A DNA stretch of 39,566 nucleotides from contig JALWFY010000105.1 of the NCBI GenBank assembly GCA_027013815.1, positions 1-39,566 on the forward strand. The letters are read 5' to 3'. The notes below the pieces were generated by a model that was given only the letters and a program-made list of their open reading frames with translations, ran no database searches and had not been told where the DNA came from. The position numbers and the translations under genes were made by a program. Positions 32,684-39,566 of this stretch are shown piece by piece (positions within the stretch are counted from its first letter, which is position 1; every line of letters begins with the position of its first letter). The stretch is from Desulfohalobiaceae bacterium (GTDB lineage Bacteria; Desulfobacterota; Desulfovibrionia; Desulfovibrionales; Desulfothermaceae).

Positions 32684-33826
32684 TTAAATTATATCCTCGA
32701 TCTCTTGAGGTGTGTACCCCAATCTTGTCAATATTTCAAATGTATTCTCTCCAAATTGTACAGGTGGGGTCCTGATGCCACCAGGGTTCTTTGAAAATTT
32801 TAAAGGGTTTCCTAAATTAACCCTACTATTACCATCTTTATCTTGCAAAGACACCACCATTTCCCTAAATTTAAACAAGGGATGCTCTAAGGCCTCTTCA
32901 TAGTGAAGTACTTCAGACCAACAACAATCAACATCCTTTAATTGTTCTTTCCACTCCTCTAAGGTCTTTTGTCTAAATTTTTGCCTAAAAAAATCTATTA
33001 TTTCTTGTCTCTTATTGTCATCATACTGGAGTGAAATATATTCTTCACATCCAAAAAATTTACAGATCTCTTCCCAAAATCTCCTCTCAACTGCCCCAAT
33101 GGCAATGGCCCTTCCATCAGATGTTTCATATGTATTATAACATGCATATCTATGAGATAAAAGGAAATCAGACCTCCTAGGATTTTTTTGAGTAAGATTC
33201 TTAAAAAATAAGACAAGTCCAGTCATGGAAAGCACTGTATCTGTTAAAGATACATCAATGTATTGTCCCTCTCCTGTACTTTCCCTGGCCAAAAGTGCCA
33301 TTAAGATCCCTATAACTCCATAGATGGCCCCCACCACATCTGCTATTTGGATCCCAGGAATACATGGAGGTCCATCCTTCATGCCTATAAGATCTAGCAC
33401 CCCAGCATAACTCAAGTAATTAACATCATGACCCGCCCTATCTCTAAATGGTCCATTTTGACCATAACCACTTAAGGATAAATAAACGACCCTAGGGTTG
33501 ACTTTGCTCACATCATTGTATCCAACCCCCAATTTATCAGCCACTCCTGGTCTAAAACCCTCTACAATTACATCTGCGTCTTGTATCAATTTAAAAAATG
33601 CCTCTTTTCCTTTTGTTTTTTTTAGATTTAATGTTATGTGCTTTTTATTTCTATATAAATTAGATAAAAATAAATTATCTGATTTAAACCTCTTATCCTC
33701 TATGGCAATGACTTCAGCACCATTGTCTGCCAAGACCATAGTACAAAAAGGTCCAGGGTAGAGTCTTGATATGTCTATTACTTTAATCCCATCTAAGCAT
33801 CCGTTAACTTTTTTATTATTCTTCAT
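32684..33826 (-). CDS. CaiB/BaiF-family CoA-transferase
   Basis: Family III CoA-transferase (includes alpha-methylacyl-CoA racemase), 380 aa from ATG 33826. The N-terminal [42 protein letters not shown] and [15 protein letters not shown] are family marks; the Asp in GHDVNY is the expected catalytic residue that forms the acyl-enzyme. A TTG at 33835 would add three residues. It overlaps the tetR stop codon, so it is translationally coupled to its likely regulator. Substrate unknown; a carboxylic acid activated to its CoA thioester is expected. Confidence 0.87.
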   Translation of the reverse strand: MKNNKKVNGCLDGIKVIDISRLYPGPFCTMVLADNGAEVIAIEDKRFKSDNLFLSNLYRNKKHITLNLKKTKGKEAFFKLIQDADVIVEGFRPGVADKLGVGYNDVSKVNPRVVYLSLSGYGQNGPFRDRAGHDVNYLSYAGVLDLIGMKDGPPCIPGIQIADVVGAIYGVIGILMALLARESTGEGQYIDVSLTDTVLSMTGLVLFFKNLTQKNPRRSDFLLSHRYACYNTYETSDGRAIAIGAVERRFWEEICKFFGCEEYISLQYDDNKRQEIIDFFRQKFRQKTLEEWKEQLKDVDCCWSEVLHYEEALEHPLFKFREMVVSLQDKDGNSRVNLGNPLKFSKNPGGIRTPPVQFGENTFEILTRLGYTPQEIEDII

Positions 33827-34430
33827 CTTCCCCAATTACCCCATATAAAAAATAATCAACAATATACTCAATAATATCCCTAACCCCAAGAGGTCCTCCT
33901 TCCCTATACCAAAAATAAAGCCATTGTACTGTTGCAAAAAAACAAAAAGTAAGCACAGTGGCATTGGTATCTTTTAACTTCCCTAATTTCATCATCCTCT
34001 TGATATAATTTTTAAATTGCGCAACATTTGTCCTTTCGTAATTAACTATTATATCCCTTTTTTCAGGCGGCAGTGACTCTATTTCAAAAAAGAGAACCTT
34101 GTTAAAATTTTTGTGTTTTAAATACCCAGTAGTATAATCATATAAGATATTAATCAATTGTTCCCTTATGGATGCATGGGAAGACTCACTCCTAAAAATT
34201 GCCATTCGCATGTCCTCATTAACTATCTCCCCAGCCTGCACACAGAGAGTGAACAATATCTCCTCTTTATTCTTAAAATGATGATAAAGGGCTGCCTTGC
34301 TAATCCCAACCCTTTCTGCAATTTCCCTCATAGAGGACCTCTCATACCCCTTTTCCACAAAAAGCTCATGTGCTTTTTCCAAAATTATCTGGGCTGTTTC
34401 ATGCATGTTTGATATATCTTTTCTTGCCAT
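33816..34430 (-). CDS. TetR-family regulator (fatty-acid/acyl-CoA type)
   Basis: From ATG 34430 (GGAG 8 nt upstream), 204 aa; a GTG at 34439 adds three residues. The helix-turn-helix at about residues 20-65 includes [19 protein letters not shown]. The C-terminal domain begins with a [22 protein letters not shown] stretch (named here as YTTGYL to EIESL), resembling TetR proteins that sense acyl-CoA. The gene overlaps the CaiB/BaiF gene, its probable target, and sits 27 bp after ftsK. Confidence 0.87.
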   Translation of the reverse strand: MARKDISNMHETAQIILEKAHELFVEKGYERSSMREIAERVGISKAALYHHFKNKEEILFTLCVQAGEIVNEDMRMAIFRSESSHASIREQLINILYDYTTGYLKHKNFNKVLFFEIESLPPEKRDIIVNYERTNVAQFKNYIKRMMKLGKLKDTNATVLTFCFFATVQWLYFWYREGGPLGVRDIIEYIVDYFLYGVIGEDEE

Positions 34431-34457
34431 ATAAACCACTCCATAACTGTTAAGTTT

Positions 34458-36632
34458 CTATTTTTTTATTACAACCCTAGGCTTACTTCCTTCTTGAGGA
34501 CCTATTATCCCATCCTGTTCCATCTGCTCCACAAATCTTGCGGCCCTATTGAACCCAATCCTTAAATAACGTTGTAACATTGATATAGATACCTTTCCCT
34601 GTTCCATGACAAAGTTAACGGCATCCTGATACATGGGATCATCAATTATATCATTATTATTTCCCACCTTGGATTCTTGGGCCTTGTCTAATTTCCACTC
34701 ATTTAGATCTAGGTGTTCCTTTTTAGGAAACTTGGTCTCCCAGAACTCTATGACCCTGTTTATTTCCCCATCACTAATATAGGCCCCATGAATCCTCTGG
34801 ATCCTCCCTGCAGGAGGCTTAAAAAGCATGTCCCCTTTTCCAAGTAGGTGTTCAGCTCCCACTGTATCCAATATGGTCCTTGAGTCATGCTTTGATGTTA
34901 CCTGAAATCCTATCCTAGCAGGAAAATTAGCCTTTATAAGACCAGTGACAACATCTACAGAAGGTCTTTGTGTTGCCAATATCAAATGTATTCCAGCGGC
35001 CCTAGCAAGTTGAGCAAGCCTTATAATATAAGATTCTGCCTCTTTTCCCACTGTGAGCATTAGATCGGCCATCTCGTCTATAATCAACACTAAATAGGGC
35101 ATACATCCTATATCTTCTTCTACCTCGCCTTTTTTCACCTTATTATTAAAACTCCGTATATTTCTAACCCCTACCTTGGCCATTAAATCATACCTCTCTT
35201 CCATCTCAAAGACCGCCCATTCCAAAGACGTTTTTGCAAGCCCCATGTCAGTAACCACTGGATGGATCAAATGGGGAAGTCCTGAATAAGAGGCCATCTC
35301 TATCCTTTTAGGGTCTATGAGTAAAAATTTCACGTCCTCAGGGGAAAATCTCATAAGCAGACTTATAATAATGGAATTCAAACACACACTCTTTCCTGCG
35401 CCTGTTGCACCAGCAACTAAGAGGTGGGGCATTTTTGATAAGTCTTCTACCCTGGGATTACCCTGAATATCAGTCCCCAACACAATAGGGAGTCCCTCAT
35501 GAAATCTTTTAAATACATCTGTCTCAATAATCTCCCTAAAATATACTACCTTTCTCTTTTTATTTGGGATCTCAATACCAATATAATCTTTGCCTGGTAT
35601 TGGGGCTTCTATCCTAACTGCAATTGCCTTCATGGCCAATGCCAAGTCACTACTTAGCTGGGCTATTTTACTTATCTTTATCCCAGGGGCAGGTCTGAAT
35701 TCAAACATAGTGACCACTGGACCAGGTTTTATATTTATTAAATCCCCTTCCACCCCAAAATCTTTTAAACAGGCTATTAATTTACTGGACATCTGTTCAT
35801 ATAACTTTTGATCCACCTCATATCTTTGGTCTGGGACCTCATCTAAAAGCTCTGTTGAAGGATATTTAAGTGTTGTATAATTATGATTGTCTTGTGGTTC
35901 CTTTTTTTTCTCAAATGGATGTTTATTTAAGGGTAACTCCCTTATAATCTCCTCGTGTTTTAAATCCTGTTTTTCATGTTCTACCTTTTTTTTAACAGGA
36001 TTTGAAGCTTTACTAATTTGTCTTCTAATTGTATGTTTGGGAAATAAAGCTCTTATGTGTTCTATTAATTTTCCTAACCACTTTATACAAAGAAAAACAA
36101 TATTCACAATATATTTAAAAATATCCCTCCATAAAAATAAAAGCATCAATTGGATACCTAAAATTATTAAAAATGCCCATAATAATAGTGTACCGCCCAA
36201 GCTTAAGTAGTGATAAACAAAAGAAAAGAGGTAATTTCCTATATACCCTCCTCCATGAATAGTACCAATTGGAATATCCTTTCCCCAAGGAGAGCCAAAA
36301 AACATGGATAAAAATAAAAATATCAGCAAAAAGCCAACTAGTCTAAACCATTTTATCCTGAAGATCCCAAAGATTCCACTAATCCCAGCCCATAAAAAAA
36401 GTAAGGGAAGGCTCCAGGAGACACAACCCAAAAACTCCACTACAAGGCCTGCAACATATGCCCCTACAATACCTCCCCAATTTCTGATATGTGACGTAGA
36501 TACTGCCACGTTAAAGGAAGGGTCTTTTGGTGAATAAGAACACAGGGAAATAAACAAAAATAGACAAATAAACAAAATAAAGATAGATGATATTTCCCTA
36601 ATCAATTTGTTTGCGTCAATACTTTTCTCCAT
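34458..36632 (-). CDS. ftsK: DNA translocase FtsK
   Basis: A 724-aa septal DNA pump that clears and aligns chromosome ends for dimer resolution. The N-terminal domain has about four membrane helices (to about residue 170) followed by a short charged linker. The RecA-like motor has Walker A GATGAGKS (near 405) and Walker B LVLIIDEMADLM. The C-terminal winged-helix gamma domain (about 664-724), with QRYLRIGFNRAARFVEQME, reads KOPS sites. Length is typical for non-enterobacterial FtsK/SpoIIIE. It starts 7 bp after efp. Confidence 0.95.
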   Translation of the reverse strand: MEKSIDANKLIREISSIFILFICLFLFISLCSYSPKDPSFNVAVSTSHIRNWGGIVGAYVAGLVVEFLGCVSWSLPLLFLWAGISGIFGIFRIKWFRLVGFLLIFLFLSMFFGSPWGKDIPIGTIHGGGYIGNYLFSFVYHYLSLGGTLLLWAFLIILGIQLMLLFLWRDIFKYIVNIVFLCIKWLGKLIEHIRALFPKHTIRRQISKASNPVKKKVEHEKQDLKHEEIIRELPLNKHPFEKKKEPQDNHNYTTLKYPSTELLDEVPDQRYEVDQKLYEQMSSKLIACLKDFGVEGDLINIKPGPVVTMFEFRPAPGIKISKIAQLSSDLALAMKAIAVRIEAPIPGKDYIGIEIPNKKRKVVYFREIIETDVFKRFHEGLPIVLGTDIQGNPRVEDLSKMPHLLVAGATGAGKSVCLNSIIISLLMRFSPEDVKFLLIDPKRIEMASYSGLPHLIHPVVTDMGLAKTSLEWAVFEMEERYDLMAKVGVRNIRSFNNKVKKGEVEEDIGCMPYLVLIIDEMADLMLTVGKEAESYIIRLAQLARAAGIHLILATQRPSVDVVTGLIKANFPARIGFQVTSKHDSRTILDTVGAEHLLGKGDMLFKPPAGRIQRIHGAYISDGEINRVIEFWETKFPKKEHLDLNEWKLDKAQESKVGNNNDIIDDPMYQDAVNFVMEQGKVSISMLQRYLRIGFNRAARFVEQMEQDGIIGPQEGSKPRVVIKK

Positions 36633-36639
36633 TTAACTC

Positions 36640-37197
36640 CTATTCTCTTCCTAAATATTCAAATGACCTTGTGTCCACCTTGATCCTATCCCCTGTGTTT
36701 ATAAAAAGGGGTACGTTTACTACAAGTCCACCTTCTAGAGTGGCTGGTTTATTGGCACCACTAACTGTGTCCCCCTTTATCCCTGGTTCAGTATCAACTA
36801 CTTCCAACACAACCGCTGCTGGTAGATTTATATCTATTATTTGTCCATTGTATATAAGGACCTTATTAGTTTCACCTTCTTTTAAAAAAAATGCCTTTTT
36901 GTCCAATGCCTCTGCTGATACATACATTTGTTCATATGTCTCTAAGTCCATAAATACTAGCTCATCACCTTCTCTGTATAGATATTGGACCTCTTTTGTA
37001 ACTAGATCTGGTTTATCTATCTTTTCCCCTGACCTAAATGTATATTCCTGTACTGAGCCATTTAAAAGATTTTTTAACTTTGTCCAGATATGCGCTCCTC
37101 CCCTTCCATACTTCTGATGTAAAAAATCAATTATCTCATAAGGCTCTCCATTCAATTCTATTTTTAAACCCTTTCTAATATCAGACGTATTATACAT
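36640..37197 (-). CDS. efp: Elongation factor P
   Basis: A 185-aa, three-domain EF-P that relieves ribosome stalling at polyproline. Domain I has the conserved loop [15 protein letters not shown], where the tip residue is Arg (R32) rather than the Lys modified by EpmA. Domain III ends [17 protein letters not shown], the EF-P signature. Arg-tip EF-Ps are rhamnosylated by EarP in some proteobacteria, but the loop around R32 is not the EarP-type sequence I know, and no earP is seen here. AAGGAGG precedes the ATG. Confidence 0.95.
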   Translation of the reverse strand: MYNTSDIRKGLKIELNGEPYEIIDFLHQKYGRGGAHIWTKLKNLLNGSVQEYTFRSGEKIDKPDLVTKEVQYLYREGDELVFMDLETYEQMYVSAEALDKKAFFLKEGETNKVLIYNGQIIDINLPAAVVLEVVDTEPGIKGDTVSGANKPATLEGGLVVNVPLFINTGDRIKVDTRSFEYLGRE

Positions 37198-37286
37198 TTA
37201 AAAATCCTCCTTAGTAAATTTGAACTCTTTCTTTTGTGAAGGAAAATTAAAGCCTTGTCAATGGTATATTAAGAACAAAGAATTTT

Positions 37287-37757
37287 TTATCTGTTTGCAT
37301 CCAGATATTCAACAAGGGCCAGTATAGCCATAACATATGAAAATATTCCAAAACCAGAAACCACACCTATGCATATTGGAGAAATCAAACTAACATGTCT
37401 TATGTCTTCCTTACGGGCCCAGAGATTGCTCAGATGTACCTCAACGCAAGGAATTTTAATCCATGACAAACAGTCTCTAATAGCAAGCGATGTATGAGTA
37501 TATGCCCCTGCATTAATGATCAATCCATCTACCTTATCAAAATAAGCCCTTTCTAATCTATCTATTATTTCACCCTCATGATTTGATTGATATAGATCAA
37601 AGTCTATTCTCTTTATTATTTCATCTTTTAGATATTCTTTTAAATCCAAGGCCAATTCTTCTATATTTCTATTCCCATATATTTCTGGCTCTCTTTTTCC
37701 AATATATCCTAGGTTAGGACCATTTACTATTAATATATTATATTTCTCCATGCCCAT
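37287..37757 (-). CDS. aroQ: Type II 3-dehydroquinate dehydratase
   Basis: A 156-aa dodecameric AroQ of the shikimate pathway, converting 3-dehydroquinate to 3-dehydroshikimate. Motifs: NGPNLGYIGKREPEIYG (12-28) with the active-site R22 and Y27; YQSNHEGEII; NAGAYTHTSLAIRD (82-95); and EVHLSN with catalytic H108. AAGGAG is 5 nt before the ATG. First gene of the aroQ-efp-ftsK run, an arrangement that is common in Desulfovibrio relatives as aroQ-efp. Confidence 0.94.
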   Translation of the reverse strand: MGMEKYNILIVNGPNLGYIGKREPEIYGNRNIEELALDLKEYLKDEIIKRIDFDLYQSNHEGEIIDRLERAYFDKVDGLIINAGAYTHTSLAIRDCLSWIKIPCVEVHLSNLWARKEDIRHVSLISPICIGVVSGFGIFSYVMAILALVEYLDANR

Positions 37758-37810
37758 ATTTACTCCTTATAGTAACTATTTAATAAATCAATATATACTA
37801 GATAAAAATA

Positions 37811-38587
37811 TTATTTCATCTCTTTAGGACCTTGTTCTTTTTTTTCAATGATTGGATAGACCTTTACAACTGAAGGAGATTTTTTCTCTTGCTTAATTAT
37901 CTTCTTTTTAACTATAGGAGAGATCTTTGTTTTCAGTAAGACTATCATGTCATCTTGTTTTATTTCCTGTGTGGACGTTAATATCTCTGCTTGGGCTATT
38001 TTCCCAATCACATGGTATATCTTTCCAATACCTATCATTTGATAATAAGAACCAGCATTAAAATCATTTTTCTTAGCTACCACAAAAAAAGTATTTCCAA
38101 TGGGCTTGTCTCCAAGCAATTCAATTGCCACATGAGAGGTAGCAAGGGAATATCCACCCTCTATTCCAGTTATCACAGCAACACGTGTTGGCAAGGGGTT
38201 GAGTTCAGCGGTAAATTTAAACCTTGTTTGATAAATATTTGTCATATTGTCAAAAACAGGTGTAAAATTGTTATCTAATAGATTTAATCGGATTTCTTTT
38301 GGATTTTTCTCCTTAGTCTCACCTAGAATTTGAAACATAAATCTCTTGTTGAGCCAGTCTTTTGCAATCTCCAGGATCCCCTTTTGTTCTCCCTTAGACA
38401 ACAATAACTGTTTTACATTAGACTCTTCCTCTAAATTGGTCCCATCTAAATTAACATCAATATATACTGTTTTTTTTATTACTTCAGAATTAGTTATAGG
38501 ACTCTGTTTAGACACAATATTGCTACAACCTGTTAAAACAAAAAACAAAAAAATATAACACACAAAAATTTTGTTTAGGTTACTCAT
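37811..38587 (-). CDS. Predicted lipoprotein of unknown function
   Basis: A 258-aa protein with a lipoprotein signal (FFVLTGC, lipid-modified Cys at about residue 21). The body shows alternating beta segments, including a paired IYHVIGKIAQAEILTSTQEI / DDMIVLLKTK stretch reminiscent of domains in flagellar FlgT or LysM lipoproteins. The C-terminal tail is Lys/Glu/Pro rich, suggesting a flexible periplasmic end. I do not recognise the family. It is 53 bp upstream of aroQ and could be cotranscribed with it. Confidence 0.7.
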   Translation of the reverse strand: MSNLNKIFVCYIFLFFVLTGCSNIVSKQSPITNSEVIKKTVYIDVNLDGTNLEEESNVKQLLLSKGEQKGILEIAKDWLNKRFMFQILGETKEKNPKEIRLNLLDNNFTPVFDNMTNIYQTRFKFTAELNPLPTRVAVITGIEGGYSLATSHVAIELLGDKPIGNTFFVVAKKNDFNAGSYYQMIGIGKIYHVIGKIAQAEILTSTQEIKQDDMIVLLKTKISPIVKKKIIKQEKKSPSVVKVYPIIEKKEQGPKEMK

Positions 38588-38727
38588 CTTCCCCCCTTTT
38601 ATAATTGTATTGACCTTTCTAAATTTTTGACCTAAACCCCAATTTAGCTGATGCCCTTGTTCATAAATTTAGATCTTTAACTGAGATCTTTATATATCTG
38701 TATCACACTAATCCAAATTTTTAATAC

Positions 38728-38742
38728 AATATACAGTATATT
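38728..38742. promoter_or_regulatory. Palindrome in the divergent lipoprotein/engB intergenic region
   Basis: AATATAC-A-GTATATT is a perfect odd-length dyad of 15 bp, 16 bp before the engB start and inside a TATA-rich promoter-like stretch. It is a candidate operator or just the -10 region of engB. Confidence 0.35.
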
Positions 38743-38758
38743 TGCAAGTACTAAAAAC

Positions 38759-39340
38759 ATGAAAACAGATTTTATTCTCCAACATACCATATATGAAATT
38801 GATCAGATTCCTTTTATTGAACATCCACAAATCCCCATTGCGGGACGTTCAAATGTGGGCAAATCCAGTTTTATCAATTGCCTTGCAGGGCAAAAAAAAC
38901 TTGCAAAAACAAGCTCCAAGCCTGGAAAAACCAGATCAATAAACTTTTATTTTTTAAAAAAACTCAAAGGATTTTTAGTAGATCTCCCTGGATATGGGTA
39001 TGCAAAGACCTCTAAGGTAGAAAGGCAAAAATGGGCAAGATTAGTAAATGGATATTTTTCCAAAAATTCCCATAAAATAAAGGCTGTTATACTACTTGTG
39101 GATAGTAGAATACTACCCCAACAGCCAGATATAAAACTATATAATTACATACAAGATAGGGGTCATCGAGTAGTTCCTGTGCTTACAAAAACAGACAAAA
39201 CGTCTATGTCTGTAAGATCCAGGGTCCAAAACTTCTGGTTTGATTTTTCTGGAGAAGAGCCCATCCTTTTTTCTGCAAAAAATTCCCTTGGAAAAGGCAA
39301 AGTCCTAGAATTGATTTCATTTATTTTAAAACAAGATTGA
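38759..39340 (+). CDS. engB: Ribosome biogenesis GTPase EngB (YsxC)
   Basis: A 193-aa circularly unpermuted TRAFAC GTPase needed for 50S subunit assembly. G1 GRSNVGKSS (29-37), the G2 region KPGKTRSINFY, G3 DLPGYGYAK, G4 TKTD and G5 SAKN are all intact. Length is typical. No clear Shine-Dalgarno precedes the ATG, and the leader is only tens of bases, so initiation may be weak or leaderless-like. Confidence 0.94.
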   Translation: MKTDFILQHTIYEIDQIPFIEHPQIPIAGRSNVGKSSFINCLAGQKKLAKTSSKPGKTRSINFYFLKKLKGFLVDLPGYGYAKTSKVERQKWARLVNGYFSKNSHKIKAVILLVDSRILPQQPDIKLYNYIQDRGHRVVPVLTKTDKTSMSVRSRVQNFWFDFSGEEPILFSAKNSLGKGKVLELISFILKQD

Positions 39341-39481
39341 GTTACTACTAATTGAGAACTGAAAGTATTGGTGATTTTACACAAAGATAAGGCAAAGCTA
39401 TCCTGGAATTAATATGTCTTGACCAGGAGCCTTGAGCAATCTATATCTCCCTAACTACCCAAGGCTCAATCTCTATAATAA

Positions 39482-39566
39482 CTAGGCAAGCCCAACTTTT
39501 TTCTTTAACTCTTCCAATTTATTCAAGGATACACTCCTATCCTCTTTAATCAAGGAATCTACTTTG
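39482..39566 (-). CDS. 3' end of an unidentified gene (partial)
   Basis: The last 27 codons before a TAG at 39482-39484: a charged helical tail ending NKLEELKKKVGLA. The open frame continues to the window edge, and composition looks coding (Lys/Glu/Leu helix). Too short to identify. It converges on engB. The 141-bp gap contains an 8-bp inverted repeat GAGCCTTG/CAAGGCTC (39427-39434 and 39460-39467) that might act as a weak terminator. Confidence 0.5.
   Translation of the reverse strand, partial: KVDSLIKEDRSVSLNKLEELKKKVGLA

Overview
The window is AT-rich chromosomal DNA from a Gram-negative anaerobe. It encodes porins, a FadL-type barrel, lipoproteins and an AsmA-like protein, which imply an outer membrane. 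The Rnf complex in the order G-E-A-B, the electron-bifurcating transhydrogenase NfnAB, an orphan 2-oxoacid:ferredoxin oxidoreductase gamma subunit and a porin resembling the Desulfovibrio trimeric porins point to a sulfate-reducing relative of Desulfovibrionales. AT-richness and a TtuA-type tRNA thiolase fit a thermophilic low-GC lineage such as Desulfothermus or Desulfonauticus. The lineage is an inference; no marker gene such as dsrAB or 16S rRNA is present.

Layout. 1-5050: dispersed repeat, then rnfG, rnfE, rnfA, rnfB, an RseC-like gene, an orphan KorC-like subunit and a histone-deacetylase-like amidohydrolase, closed by a terminator. 5148-8746 (minus): M23 peptidase, nfnA, nfnB. 8840-10014: SlyD-like isomerase and a TetR regulator, convergent across an unusually long hairpin. 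10255-11295: a second repeat copy and a yefM-yoeB toxin-antitoxin pair with TGTACA operators. 11327-17186: nitroreductase, two outer-membrane barrels and an exported FG-GAP-like protein. 17362-22863: a third repeat copy, a giant AsmA-like protein, ttuA, dciA and a Rho-N-like gene. 22871-23116: a tRNA-Gln/tRNA-Glu transcription unit with promoter and terminator. 23120-24557: dut and an EamA transporter.

24735-30765 is the most interesting part. A C39 peptidase-like protein, a barrel with SPOR-like and coiled-coil segments, and a FadL barrel fused to three NTF2-like domains form one plus-strand operon. Facing it on the minus strand is a small secreted protein whose leader carries four consecutive cyclic-di-GMP-I (GEMM-I) riboswitch aptamers. 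The C39 plus coiled-coil-barrel pair resembles FapD and FapF of the Pseudomonas functional-amyloid export system. My hypothesis is a c-di-GMP-controlled surface or matrix protein export system, with the riboswitch-controlled protein as candidate cargo.

30960-38587 (minus) runs from a lipoprotein gene through aroQ, efp and ftsK to a TetR regulator, a CaiB/BaiF CoA-transferase, an APH-family kinase and an APS-kinase-like P-loop kinase. 38759-39340 is engB, and the window ends in the last 27 codons of an unidentified minus-strand gene.
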